A DNA stretch of 64,000 bases, from the NCBI RefSeq assembly GCF_000515115.1, contig NZ_AZXF01000022.1, forward strand, positions 1 through 64,000. Reading direction: 5' to 3'. The notes beneath the pieces are model-generated. The model worked only from the letters and a program-made list of their open reading frames with translations, was not told the origin of the DNA and made no database searches. The position numbers and the translations under genes are program-made. Below are positions 27,276-36,498 of this stretch, one piece after another. Each line of letters opens with the position of its first letter. Within the stretch, counting starts at the first letter, position 1. This stretch comes from Nocardiopsis sp. CNT312 (GTDB lineage Bacteria > Actinomycetota > Actinomycetes > Streptosporangiales > Streptosporangiaceae).

Positions 27276-28610
27276 ATGTCCCAGCAGCGTGTCGTCCGCC
27301 CCACCCCCATCAGCGGTTTCCCCGAGTGGACCCCCCAGGTCCGGGCCGTGGAGCAGCGCTGGCTGGACCATATCCGGGCCGGGTTCGAGTCCTTCGGGTT
27401 CGCTTCGGTGGAGACGCCGTCGGTGGAGAACCTGGACGTCCTGACGGCCAAGGGCGAGACCTCCCAGGAGGTCTACACGCTCCAGCGGCTCCAGGCCGAA
27501 GCCAAGGACGACACCGACGCCAGGCTCGGGCTGCACTTCGACCTCACGGTGCCCTTCGCCCGCTACGTCGCCCAGCACTTCAACGAGCTGGCCTTCCCGT
27601 TCAAGCGCTACCAGATACAGCGTGTGTGGCGCGGTGAGCGCCCTCAGGAGGGCCGGTTCCGCGAGTTCACCCAGTGCGACATCGACGTGATCAACGTCGA
27701 CTCGGTGCCGCTGCACTTCGACGCCGAGCTGCCACGGATCGTGCACGGGGTGCTCAGCGGCCTGGACCTGCCCGCCTGGACGCTCAACGTCAACAACCGC
27801 AAGGTCCTCCAGGGCTTCTACGAGGGGCTCGGCATCAAGGACCCGGTCGCGGTCATCCGCGCCGTGGACAAGCTGCACAAGATCGGCGACGACGGCGTGC
27901 GCGAGATCCTCCTGGGCGAGGGCCTCGATGACGGACAGGCCGACGCCTGCCTGTCGCTGGCACGCGTGCGCGGGGCGGACGCCGTCGAACGGGTCCGGGC
28001 CCTGGGGGTCTCCTCCGACCTGCTCGACGAGGGGCTGGAGGAGCTCTCCTTCGTTCTGGGCGACCTCGCCGACCTGCCCGAGGGCGACGTAATCGCCGAC
28101 CTGTCCATCGCCCGCGGGCTGGACTACTACACCGGCACGGTCTACGAGGCCTCCTTCGACGACGACCCCGGCTACGGGAGCATCTGCGCGGGCGGACGCT
28201 ACGAGGACCTGGCCGGGCAGTTCATCCGCCGCCGCCTGCCGGGTGTGGGCATCTCCATCGGTCTGACCAGGATCTTCGCCAAGCTCGTGGCGGAGGGCCG
28301 CATCGTGCCCGGGCGCGCCTGCCCCACCGACGTGGTGGTCGTGGTGCCCGGTGCCGAGCAGCGGTCCGAGGCCCTGCGCACCGGAGCTCTCCTGCGTGAG
28401 CGGGGCTTCAACACCGAGGTCTTCCATTCCGCCGCCAAGGTCGGCAAGCAGATCCAGTACGCCGCGAAGAAGGGCGTCCCCTTCGTGTGGTTCCCGCCGT
28501 TCGGTGCCGACGGCGGGCACGAGGTGAAGGACCTGGAGTCAGGCGAGCAGGGCCCCGCCGACCCCTCGACCTGGAGCCCGGAGCGGTGGCCTGGTGTGGC
28601 CGCACCGTAG
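27276..28610 (+). CDS. hisS: histidyl-tRNA synthetase
   Basis: This class II synthetase charges tRNA-His. The 444-residue protein shows motif 2 in RVWRGERPQEGRFREFTQCDID, the histidine-A motif RGLDYYTGTVYEA and motif 3 region ICAGGRYEDLAGQF. A Rossmann-like anticodon-binding domain (TDVVVVVPGAEQRSEALRTG) ends the protein. The order of motifs and length are normal. It is monocistronic here, followed by a decayed transposon. Confidence 0.97.
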   Translation: MSQQRVVRPTPISGFPEWTPQVRAVEQRWLDHIRAGFESFGFASVETPSVENLDVLTAKGETSQEVYTLQRLQAEAKDDTDARLGLHFDLTVPFARYVAQHFNELAFPFKRYQIQRVWRGERPQEGRFREFTQCDIDVINVDSVPLHFDAELPRIVHGVLSGLDLPAWTLNVNNRKVLQGFYEGLGIKDPVAVIRAVDKLHKIGDDGVREILLGEGLDDGQADACLSLARVRGADAVERVRALGVSSDLLDEGLEELSFVLGDLADLPEGDVIADLSIARGLDYYTGTVYEASFDDDPGYGSICAGGRYEDLAGQFIRRRLPGVGISIGLTRIFAKLVAEGRIVPGRACPTDVVVVVPGAEQRSEALRTGALLRERGFNTEVFHSAAKVGKQIQYAAKKGVPFVWFPPFGADGGHEVKDLESGEQGPADPSTWSPERWPGVAAP

Positions 28611-28773
28611 CACGTTCGCGGTCGGCATGGGCGGTTTCGGACCGCTTGTGCCGAAACCGGCCAATGTGGAGACAGGTACGGGCGTCCGGTGCGACACTCG
28701 GCACAAAGACCGTGTCCTTTTCGCCCGCGGCGCCCTGGGCGCGCGGCGGACCGATCCGCCGTCCGATTGACTT

Positions 28774-28818
28774 CCCCCTCCCTGAAGGGAGGGGGTCCGG
28801 CCGTCCCCGGAGGGACGG
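28774..28818 (-). repeat. paired hairpins at the TnpB right end
   Basis: A 9-bp perfect stem with a four-base loop (28774-28795) is followed by a 7-bp stem (28801-28818). Both lie just 3' of the tnpB remnant, where the transposon end and the scaffold of an omega RNA would be expected. Confidence 0.75.
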
Positions 28819-28825
28819 TTCCACC

Positions 28826-29536
28826 CTAGGTGGACTGCCTCGCGGCAGCGGCTTCCTGCTTCGTTGCCGATCGCGGAAGGGAGGGCCCTTGCCGTCTGAC
28901 ACCAGCTCCACAGGCGTCGCCCGCGCGTGCGCGGACTGCGGCTCGACCAGCCGCAAGGATGTGCTTGGCCGCGTTGACGTCCCGGTCGTGCCGGGCGCGG
29001 CGGCGGGGGCACGCCCAGAACCGGGTGCCCAGCGGCAGTGTGTCCAGCAGGTGCCCGCAGTGCGCGCACGTCTTGGCGGAGGGGAACCACCGGTCCGCCA
29101 CGGCCAGGGTGCGGCCGCGGCGGGCGGCCTTGTACTCCAGTCGGCGGCGGAACTCGCCCAGCGTCAGGCGGCCGTCGCGCACACGGAACGCGCTGCGGGT
29201 GTAGTGCGCGCTCTGGCGACTACTGCGGCTTTTGAACCGGGGGGAGCGGGCACGGCCGGAGAAGAAGTTCTGGAAGGCCGTGTGCTGGTGGCGGAGCGTC
29301 TGCTGGAGGGGGACGGAGGACACCTCGGACAGGAACGCCAGATCGGTGGTCTTCTTCCACCCGGTCAGCGCCCGGCCGGTCTGCCCGTAGGGGGTCTTCT
29401 CGCCCCGCTGGTGGTACGCGGCGTGCCGTTCGGCCAGGGTCTTGTTCCACACCAGGAGCACGCACCCGAACGTGCGGCCCAACTGGGTCGCCTGTGCGGG
29501 GGTCGGGGAGGCCCGACACTTGCACGCCGTTCGCAT
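28826..29536 (-). pseudogene. TnpB with large internal deletion
   Basis: The 236-residue frame begins with a typical TnpB N-terminus (MRTACKCRASPTPAQ, FGCVLLVWNKTLAERH) and ends with EFRRRLEYKAARRGRTL, KTCAHCGHLL and ARHDRDVNAAKHIL. The middle, about 130 residues carrying RuvC-I Asp (DLG) and RuvC-II Glu (EDL), is missing: DGRLTLG joins EFRRRLEYK in frame. The second zinc pair has decayed from CxxC to CPRR. The nuclease should therefore be inactive; deletion extent is judged against the usual family length. Confidence 0.85.
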
Positions 29537-29633
29537 GCACGAAACCTTACGAGGAATCCAAGTATGAGCAAAAAGCCCGGTGGTGCCAGACATGGACATG
29601 TCCAGCGCATGTGCCGCTGCGCGGCGGACCGGG

Positions 29634-29670
29634 TTCCTCCCCGGCCTGAAGGCCGGAGCATCCTCCGGGA
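29634..29670 (-). repeat. solo TnpB-type right-end hairpin
   Basis: A 6-bp perfect stem with a four-base loop (29641-29656), flanked by TCCTCC-type sequences on both sides, resembles the right-end hairpin at 28774 in sequence and orientation. It ends about 20 nt before the LuxR-type regulator start, so it may supply leader sequence to that gene. Confidence 0.65.
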
Positions 29671-29689
29671 GATCAGGTAAATCGAGGCC

Positions 29690-32116
29690 ATGTCCCACCC
29701 CCGCCACAACCTTCCCCTGTCGGCAGGCGAGTTCGTCCGATTCGTCGGCCGTGAGCGCGACATCATCGATCTGAGCAGAATCCTGGGCACCGCCAGGATG
29801 GTCACGCTGACCGGAACCGGCGGTATCGGCAAGACCCGTCTCGCCCTCCACCTGGCCGAACGCGTCCTGCGCCGCTTCCCCGACGGTGTGCGCTTCATCG
29901 ACCTCAGCGAGGCCGCCACCCACCGCCAGGTGCTGGCGGCGGTGGCGGTCGGCCTCCAGGCGGTCGAGGACGACTCCCGCACTCCGTTGGAGGCGGTCAT
30001 CACGGCGCTGCGCACCCAGGACCTCCTCCTGCTGCTGGACACCTGCGAGCACGCCGTGGAGTCGATGGCCGAGCTGTGCCGGGAGATCCTGCGGCACTGC
30101 CCCCGGGTCCGCATCCTGGCGACGAGCCGCCAGCCCCTGCACATCCCGGAGGAGAACATCTGGCGGGTGCCGCCCCTGTCGCTGCCCGCACGGCCCACGC
30201 CCACGGACCCGAACGCGGCCGACCCCGCCCCGCTCCCCCGGCGCTACGAGTCAGTGCGCCTGTTCGTCACCCGGGCCCACGCGGCCCGCTCGGGCGGGTT
30301 CGAGATGACGCGGGAGAACTCCGGCTACATCGCGGAGATCTGCCGGATCCTGGACGGCGTGCCGCTGGCCATCGAACTGGCGGCGGCCCGGGTGCGGGTG
30401 CTCTCCGTCCAGCAGATCCTGCACAGGCTCGACGACCGGTTCCGGCTGCTCACCAGCGACGGCTCCGAGGACCTCCCCCCGCGCCAGCGCACCCTGCGCG
30501 CGGTGCTGGAGTGGAGCCACGACCTGCTGACGGAGCCCGAGCAGCTCCTGCTGCACCGGTTGTCGGTGTTCACCACCTGGTGCCTGGAGTCGGCCGAGGA
30601 AGTGTGTTCCGGAGACGGTGTGGACCCCGCCGACATCCTGCCGCTGCACTTCTCGCTCCTGGACAAGTCCCTGGTGGTGATGGACGCCGAGGTGAACGGC
30701 ACCGCCCACTACCGGCTCACGGAGACCGTGCGCGCCTACGCCGCCGAGCGGCTGGCCGCCGGGGGCGGGGAGGAAGAGCGGTGGGAGCGGTACCTGCGGC
30801 ACCTCGTCCACTGGTTGGAGGCCCGGGCCGCGGACGTGGGCAAACCGATGCCCTGGGGGGAGCGCCTGGGCCTGGTGCGCTTCATGGACCACCACCGGGA
30901 GAACCACACGCGGGTCGTGGAGTGGGCGGTGGCCCACGGACGGGTGGAGGACGCCCTGCGCGTGTGTGTGGCACTGCGCCCCTACTGGACGGTCCGCGAC
31001 CTCTCGGCCGAGGGCAGCCGCGTCCTGGAGCGGGTGCTGGAGACCGATCCCGACGGCCAGCCGCCGGTCCTGCGCACCCGGGCCCTCGCGCTCCAGGCGG
31101 AACTGCGCCTGGAACTGGACTCCGCGCCCCGCGTCTTCGCCCTGGCCCGGTCGGCTCTGGAGGCCGCTCGTGCCTGCCGCGAACCGGGGGCCGCCGCCTC
31201 CGCACTGACCGCCCTCGCGGAGCTGGCCCTGCGCACGGGGTCCACGGACGAGGCCTACGAGCACGCCGAACAGGCGTGGAGGTGGGCGCGGCGGGCCAAC
31301 GACCCCGTCACCGACGCCGCGCTCCTCACCGTGCGGGCCCTGCTGTGCAGGCGCCGCGGGGAGGCCGACCGGGCCGTCGAACACCTGGAGCTCGCCATCA
31401 CGGCGGCCGAGGAGCTGGGCGACCGGTGGACGGTGGCGCGCGGACTGCACGGGCTGGGGTCGATCGCGGCCGAGCGGGGCGAGGCGGTGCGGGCCCGCGC
31501 ACTGCTCTCGGACGCCCTGGAGGTCTTCACCGAACTGGGTGCGGCACCTGCCACGGCGCGCTGCGCCCGGGAGCTGGGCCGCCTCCACCTCGCCGAGGGG
31601 GAGACCCTGGAGGCCCAGGAGCCCCTGACGACGTGCCTGCTGGTGAGTTTCGCGTCGGGACAGCGGATCGCCGTGGCGCGGGCTCTGGAGGCGCTCGCCG
31701 ACCTGGCGCTGGCCGAAGGCGAGGCCGAGCGCGCGGGGGCCCTGGCGGGGGTGGCCTCCGACCTGCGGACGTCGCTGGGCCGGCCGTCGGCCGAGACCGT
31801 CCGGCTGAGATCGGTGGTGGAGCGGCAGGTGGGCGCTTCCGCGGCCGCCGACTCCTGGAACGCCTGGCGGCACCTGCCCCTGGAGCAGGTACGCGACCGG
31901 GCCCTGGCCTTCCCCCGTTCGGGCGGGCCCTCGTCCCTGACACCCCGGGAGCGTGAGGTGGCCGAACTCGCCGAGACGGGTCTGTCCAACCGGGAGATCG
32001 CCGAACGGCTCATCATCAGTCAGGCCACCGCGGCCCGGCACATCGCCAACATCTTCAGAAAACTCTCCATCTCCTCCAGGACGCAGTTGACCGGCTGGAC
32101 CTCCGCCGAGGACTGA
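29690..32116 (+). CDS. STAND ATPase / LuxR-type transcriptional regulator 1
   Basis: This 808-residue regulator has an NB-ARC-like ATPase first: RFVGRERDIIDL, Walker A GTGGIGKTRLALHLAE, Walker B LLLLLDTCEHA, then GVPLAIELAAARV and RTLRAVLEWSHDLL. A winged-helix/TPR-like helical middle (about 400-730) and a C-terminal LuxR/GerE HTH (SLTPREREVAELAETGLSNRE, TAARHIANIFRKL) follow. Such proteins are ligand- or oligomerisation-controlled activators. The start has GAGG only 2 nt before ATG. It is a tandem paralogue of the next gene, 150 nt apart. Confidence 0.9.
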   Translation: MSHPRHNLPLSAGEFVRFVGRERDIIDLSRILGTARMVTLTGTGGIGKTRLALHLAERVLRRFPDGVRFIDLSEAATHRQVLAAVAVGLQAVEDDSRTPLEAVITALRTQDLLLLLDTCEHAVESMAELCREILRHCPRVRILATSRQPLHIPEENIWRVPPLSLPARPTPTDPNAADPAPLPRRYESVRLFVTRAHAARSGGFEMTRENSGYIAEICRILDGVPLAIELAAARVRVLSVQQILHRLDDRFRLLTSDGSEDLPPRQRTLRAVLEWSHDLLTEPEQLLLHRLSVFTTWCLESAEEVCSGDGVDPADILPLHFSLLDKSLVVMDAEVNGTAHYRLTETVRAYAAERLAAGGGEEERWERYLRHLVHWLEARAADVGKPMPWGERLGLVRFMDHHRENHTRVVEWAVAHGRVEDALRVCVALRPYWTVRDLSAEGSRVLERVLETDPDGQPPVLRTRALALQAELRLELDSAPRVFALARSALEAARACREPGAAASALTALAELALRTGSTDEAYEHAEQAWRWARRANDPVTDAALLTVRALLCRRRGEADRAVEHLELAITAAEELGDRWTVARGLHGLGSIAAERGEAVRARALLSDALEVFTELGAAPATARCARELGRLHLAEGETLEAQEPLTTCLLVSFASGQRIAVARALEALADLALAEGEAERAGALAGVASDLRTSLGRPSAETVRLRSVVERQVGASAAADSWNAWRHLPLEQVRDRALAFPRSGGPSSLTPREREVAELAETGLSNREIAERLIISQATAARHIANIFRKLSISSRTQLTGWTSAED

Positions 32117-32266
32117 GCCCGGGGCGCGCCGGAACGCGCAGAAGCACTTGCACAGTGCGCGTGCACGCGCTAAACCAGAAACCCGAGAGTCCCTCCTCCC
32201 GACACCGTCCGCAACCCCTTCCGTCCCCGGGTGGGGCCCTCCCCGACCGCCCCTACATTGAAGGCC

Positions 32267-34789
32267 ATGGCACCTCTGACCGCGCCCGCACGCCACAACC
32301 TCCCCCGGCCGGGTACCGGGTTCGTGGGTCGTGAGCGGGACCTGAGTGACCTGCTCCGGCTCCTGGACACACGCCGCTCCGTCAGCCTGTGCGGCTCCGA
32401 AGGCATCGGCAAGACCCGGTTGGCGCTGCGTGTGGCCGAGCAGGCGACGGTGTCCTTCCCCGACGGGGTGTGGTTCGCCGAACTGGGCGACGCCTCCTGC
32501 GCCTCCGAGGTCTACGTGCGCATCGCCGAGGCCGTGGGGGTGATCGAGGAGCCCGGACGACCGCTGTCGGCGACCGTTCTGGCGGCCCTGCGCCCGCGTC
32601 GGCTCCTGCTGGTGCTGGACCCCTGCGACCGCGCGGCCGACGAGGTGGCCGGGGTCTGCGAGACCCTGCTGGAGACCTGCCCGGGGGTGGCGCTGCTGCT
32701 GACCGGCCGGGAGCCGGTCCACCTGACGGGCGGGACCGTGTGGCGGGTGCCTCCGATGGCCATGCCGGTGGCGGCGCGCGGCGCCCCTCCGCCCGACCCG
32801 GCGGGCGCGGAGGCGGTGCGCCTGTTCACCGACCGGGCCCGGGCGCGCGACCCCAGGTTCTCGGTCTCCTCCCACGAGTGGGGGACGGTGGCGGAGCTGT
32901 GCGACCTGGTCGGCGGTGTCCCCATGGGCATCGAGGTGCTCGGGGCGAGTGCCCCGGGGATGGGCCTCGACGCGCTCGCCGCGGGGCTGCGGGAACACCT
33001 GGCCTCACCCACCGCACGCCCCGGTCCGGGGCAGGCGGTGGCGCGCAGCGACGTACTGCCGCTGGTCTTGGCCTTCGTCCACAAGGACCTGACGGGGCCG
33101 GAACAGGCGCTGCTGGCCCGGCTGTCGGTGTTCCGCGGCTGGGACCTGGAGCTGGCCGAGCAGGTGTGCGCGGACTCCGAGGTACCGGAGGCCGACATCC
33201 TCGACCTGCTCTCCTCCCTTCTGAACCGGTGCCTGGTCACCGTGTGCGGAGAGGTCGAGGGCCGGGTGCGCTACCGGCTCACGGGGGCCGTTCTGCGGTT
33301 CGCCCAGGGGCTGCTGTCGGCGCGCGGGGAGGAGGCGGACTTCCACGAGCGGCTGCGGGACCGGATGCTGCGGCTGGTGGAGGGGCTCAGCCGACGGGTC
33401 GGGGTGAGCGAACCGATGCCCTGGGCCGACCGGGACCTCGACCGGCAGCGGATCAGGACCGAGTACGAGACGCTGCGCTCGGTGCTGCACCGGGTGCACG
33501 GGCAGGGGGCCCTCGAAGCGGGGCTGAGCCTGTGTGCGGGCCTGACCTCCCACTGGATGAGCTACCACAACGCCTTCGAGGGCGAGCTGTGGATGGACCG
33601 GTTCATGGAGCCCGACGAGGCGGCCAAGGCGCCGTCGTGGGCGCACGCCCTGGTCTGCCGGGCGCAGTTGGCGCGTGTGCGACGCGACGACGACCGGGCC
33701 CTGGAGCTGGGCGAGCAGGGACTGAGGCTGTCCCGAGAGGCCGGGGACGAACTGTTCGTGCGCGTGTGCCTGAACATGCTCGCGCTCGTGGAGGTGCGCA
33801 CCCGGTCCTGTGACCGGGCGGCCGTGCGTGTCGAGGAGGCCCTGCGGCTGTGCCGCGACTCCGGAGACCTGTTCGGCGAGGCGATCGCCCTGGGCACCCG
33901 GGCGGCCCTGGTCGCGCAGCAGGGCGACCTCACCGTCGCCGACCAGTACTTCAACGCCGCGCTCACGCTTCTGCGGGGTATGGACCACCGCTGGGGCGTC
34001 GGCGTCATGCTCATGGGCCAGGCCGTCGCGGCGGAGGCCGGCGGCGACCTGGTGACCGCGGACCGCTCCTTCCGGGAGGCCCTGGACACCCAACGGGTCA
34101 TCGGTTCGGTCCCCGACGAGGCGCGCTGCCTGGCCGGGATCGGCCGTGTCGCCCACGCGCAGGGCCGCAGTGAGCAGGCCTACGACTACCTGAGCGAGGG
34201 TTTGGGCCTGAGCCACGCGGCGGGCCAGCGGGCCGACGCCGCGCGAGCGCTGACCGCGATCGCGCGGGTGGCCTTCGACGGCGGCGAGAAGGAACGGGCC
34301 TGCCGCATCGCCGGCGCGGCGGCGGCCGTCCGGGAGCAGTTGGGCCGGGACCCCGAGCGGGCGCCGTGGCCGTTCGGGGACGCCGAGCGGCTCCGCCGCC
34401 GCAAACGGCAGTTGATCGGCTGGTGGGAGCACGGCCGGGAGATGGATCTGTCCGAGGCGGTCCAGGAGGCCGAGCGACTGGCCGAGGAGGGCAACGGGCA
34501 CGGCCCGACGCGCGGGAAGGGCACCTCCCGGGGCACCCGGGGTGCCCGGAGCGGCGCGTCCACCGCGGCTCCGGCGGCGGCGAACGGTGCTCAGCCGAGC
34601 CTCACTCGGCGGGAGTGGGAGATCGCGCGCCTGGTGAGCGCCGGCAAGAGCAACCCGGAGATCGCCCGGGCGCTCTTCATCACGCCGTCGACGGCGGCGC
34701 GGCACGTGGCCAACATCAACCGCAAGATGGGGTTCAACTCACGCAGCCAGATCACGGACTGGGTGGAGCGCAACGGCACCGCGAGCTGA
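32267..34789 (+). CDS. STAND ATPase / LuxR-type transcriptional regulator 2
   Basis: This is an 840-residue paralogue of the preceding regulator with the same order: GTGFVGRERDLSDLLRLLD, Walker A CGSEGIGKTRLALRVAE, Walker B LLLVLDPCDRA, GVPMGIEVLGA, a helical middle, and a C-terminal HTH (SLTRREWEIARLVSAGKSNPE, TAARHVANINRKMGF). A Ser/Ala/Gly-rich linker of about 40 residues precedes the HTH and is absent from copy 1. The ATG at 32267 gives the shared N-terminus (ARHNLPRPGTG against SHPRHNLPLSAG). Targets are unknown; adjacent genes are candidates. Confidence 0.9.
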   Translation: MAPLTAPARHNLPRPGTGFVGRERDLSDLLRLLDTRRSVSLCGSEGIGKTRLALRVAEQATVSFPDGVWFAELGDASCASEVYVRIAEAVGVIEEPGRPLSATVLAALRPRRLLLVLDPCDRAADEVAGVCETLLETCPGVALLLTGREPVHLTGGTVWRVPPMAMPVAARGAPPPDPAGAEAVRLFTDRARARDPRFSVSSHEWGTVAELCDLVGGVPMGIEVLGASAPGMGLDALAAGLREHLASPTARPGPGQAVARSDVLPLVLAFVHKDLTGPEQALLARLSVFRGWDLELAEQVCADSEVPEADILDLLSSLLNRCLVTVCGEVEGRVRYRLTGAVLRFAQGLLSARGEEADFHERLRDRMLRLVEGLSRRVGVSEPMPWADRDLDRQRIRTEYETLRSVLHRVHGQGALEAGLSLCAGLTSHWMSYHNAFEGELWMDRFMEPDEAAKAPSWAHALVCRAQLARVRRDDDRALELGEQGLRLSREAGDELFVRVCLNMLALVEVRTRSCDRAAVRVEEALRLCRDSGDLFGEAIALGTRAALVAQQGDLTVADQYFNAALTLLRGMDHRWGVGVMLMGQAVAAEAGGDLVTADRSFREALDTQRVIGSVPDEARCLAGIGRVAHAQGRSEQAYDYLSEGLGLSHAAGQRADAARALTAIARVAFDGGEKERACRIAGAAAAVREQLGRDPERAPWPFGDAERLRRRKRQLIGWWEHGREMDLSEAVQEAERLAEEGNGHGPTRGKGTSRGTRGARSGASTAAPAAANGAQPSLTRREWEIARLVSAGKSNPEIARALFITPSTAARHVANINRKMGFNSRSQITDWVERNGTAS

Positions 34790-34840
34790 AGGCTCCGGTA
34801 CCCGGCGCTCCGGCACGGTCCTGGGCGTTTCCCGAATCTA

Positions 34841-34872
34841 CATATGCATATGCACCGCATAGTGCATGTGCA
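34841..34872. promoter_or_regulatory. cluster of TGCAT dyads
   Basis: Within an unusually AT-rich patch are the perfect palindrome CATATGCATATG (34841-34852), whose right part overlaps TGCATATGCA (34845-34854), and the near-palindrome TGCATGTGCA (34863-34872). Their centres are 18 bp apart. The patch lies about 210 nt upstream of the 35083 gene and just after the second LuxR-type gene, so it is a candidate regulator site. Confidence 0.5.
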
Positions 34873-35082
34873 TTCAACCGTGAAGACGCTAAGCTTCAGG
34901 CAACTGGGGAACGGACCCGTGACACCGGCCCGCCCCGGGCCGGAAGGACCGCTCCGGAAGCGTCGCGTCCCGGAGATCAGGACGTGTGTCCGCACCGGAT
35001 GCGGATGTGACCCGGGCTCGCCACGTGGAGGGGGCATGGCGAGCCCGGGTCGCCACAGCGCCACGGCAGAGTTGGGGTTTGC

Positions 35083-35931
35083 ATGGGGGTAGGGCTGATT
35101 TCGGGACCGCAACGACCAGGACGCCACCTGCCGCGCAGGGACGATCCCATCGGATCCCTGACCGGCGGGCTATGCGAGCGGCTCCGGCTGCGCCCCGCGC
35201 TGGGCGGGACGATCCGCGGCCGGGGCAGCAGGGTGGAGGCGCTGACGTTCGCCGCAACGGTGGAGCGGGCCGCGGCGGGACTGAGCCACCGGGGCATGTG
35301 CTTCAGCGACGTGGTGGGGATCCTCGCCCCGGTCTCGCCGGAGCGCCTCCTGGCCACGTACACGGTGATGAGTGTCGGGGGGCGGGCACTGCCGCTGTCG
35401 ACCTCGTCCGACCTGGAGACCCAGGGCGCGATCCTGGCCGAGACCGACGCCCGCCTGCTCCTGGTCACCGCGGACCTGGCCCCCACAGCGCTGGAGCTGG
35501 CCGAGCGCTCGCGGGTGCGCCAGGTGATCGCCTTCGGCGACGCGCTGGGGACCACGCCCTTCGACGAACTGCTGCGCCCCAGCCCGGACGGCAGCGGCTA
35601 CCACCCCTCACGGGGGCTCTTCGACAACGGCATCCTGGGTTATGAGCGGACCAGTGACGGGGTGCTGGCCACCCTGTACCCGCACAGCGACCTGATGGGG
35701 CGCTTCTCGCTCCTGCGCGACCGGCTGGCGCTGTCGGCCGACGACGTGGTGGCGGTCGACGAGCGCGGCGACGAGCCCACGCGCGTGGCCCTGGTGGCCC
35801 TGGCGCTGTGGACCGGCGCCTGCGTCGTGGCCGGTGCCGACGCGCCCCTGCCGGAGGGGCGCCGGGTGACGGTCCTGTGCGAGCCCGACCCCGTCAGGGT
35901 GGCGCACCCGGCGCCAGGAAGCGGACGCTAG
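35083..35931 (+). CDS. truncated adenylate-forming (ANL) enzyme-like protein
   Basis: The 282-residue product resembles the first part of an acyl-CoA synthetase/adenylation domain: LTFAATVERAAAGLSHRG, DVVGILAPVSPERLLATYTVM, GGRALPLSTSSDLETQGAIL, ARLLLVTADLAPTALELAE. Later, LYPHSDLMGRFSLLRDRL and ADDVV resemble the stretch after the A3 loop, but the Ser/Thr/Gly-rich A3 motif itself is not visible and the A5-A10 half is absent. It is probably catalytically dead or a regulatory relic. An SD-like GGGG precedes the ATG at modest spacing. Codon use is typical of the genome. Confidence 0.6.
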   Translation: MGVGLISGPQRPGRHLPRRDDPIGSLTGGLCERLRLRPALGGTIRGRGSRVEALTFAATVERAAAGLSHRGMCFSDVVGILAPVSPERLLATYTVMSVGGRALPLSTSSDLETQGAILAETDARLLLVTADLAPTALELAERSRVRQVIAFGDALGTTPFDELLRPSPDGSGYHPSRGLFDNGILGYERTSDGVLATLYPHSDLMGRFSLLRDRLALSADDVVAVDERGDEPTRVALVALALWTGACVVAGADAPLPEGRRVTVLCEPDPVRVAHPAPGSGR

Positions 35932-35985
35932 GAGAGGGCCGCCCGGCACCCGCGTCGGCGCGGGTGCGGCGAGCACCGACCGGCG

Positions 35986-36498
35986 TCATGAGGGGGCCGG
36001 GTCGTCGATCTCGAACCAGGCGACGTGGGTCGTCCCGGCCCGGTACTCCCCGCTGCGCGTGGCGCAGTTGTCGACGATGAACCGTCCGCGGCCGTAGTCC
36101 TCGCCGTCCTCGCGGGTGTACCCGCCGTCACCCTCGCGCTCGCCCTGGTCGGCGACGGCGACGCGGAGCCGCCCGTGCCCCGAGCGCAGGAAGAGCGTCA
36201 TGACGCCGCCGCTCTGCCCCGAGCGCGAGTGCAGGAGCGCGTTGGTGGCGAGTTCGCTGACGGCCAGTTCGGCGTCGTCCAGGGCGTCGTCGCCGTGCCC
36301 CTTCCCCGAGAGGAACCCACGGACGCGGGAGCGGATGGACCTGATGGCGGTGAGGTTGCCCGCGCAGCTCCAGACGGTGTGGTCGGTGGCGTCGCCGGAG
36401 GGGTCCCCGGCCTCGGTCCCGGGGGGGAGGGGTTCGGTGCCGCGGAATCCGGGCGCGTCCGAGGACACCTGTTCCCGGAGCTGCCTCGTCTCCGCCAT
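35986..36498 (-). CDS. ATP-binding protein, anti-sigma-factor kinase type
   Basis: This 170-residue HATPase_c_2 (RsbW/SpoIIAB-like) protein shows the N-box ELAVSELATNALLHSRSG, G1-like VAVADQGE and GRGRFIVDNCATRSG. Such small kinases regulate partner switching or act alone as ATP-binding modules in actinomycetes. ATG at 36498 is preferred, with GGGAG 7 nt upstream, over an in-frame start at 36555. No anti-anti-sigma factor is adjacent. Confidence 0.85.
   Translation of the reverse strand: MAETRQLREQVSSDAPGFRGTEPLPPGTEAGDPSGDATDHTVWSCAGNLTAIRSIRSRVRGFLSGKGHGDDALDDAELAVSELATNALLHSRSGQSGGVMTLFLRSGHGRLRVAVADQGEREGDGGYTREDGEDYGRGRFIVDNCATRSGEYRAGTTHVAWFEIDDPAPS

Larger units (their letters stand above)
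28767..29665 (-). mobile_element. remnant of IS605/IS1341-type TnpB element(s)
   Basis: A decayed tnpB lies between two right-end-type hairpins. Read on the minus strand, the sequence below the gene (near 28767-28795) is a CCCTTCAGGG-type hairpin followed by GGGGAAGTCAA, the usual end of such elements. A second similar hairpin followed by GGGGAGGAA lies upstream of the gene at 29634-29656. The second is best explained as a solo right end of another element. No tnpA is present. Confidence 0.7.

Noticed and set aside
30251-32998. 915-codon minus-strand frame opposite the LuxR-type regulators
   Set aside because: It spans two well-supported plus-strand genes and the gap between them, with no recognisable domain.
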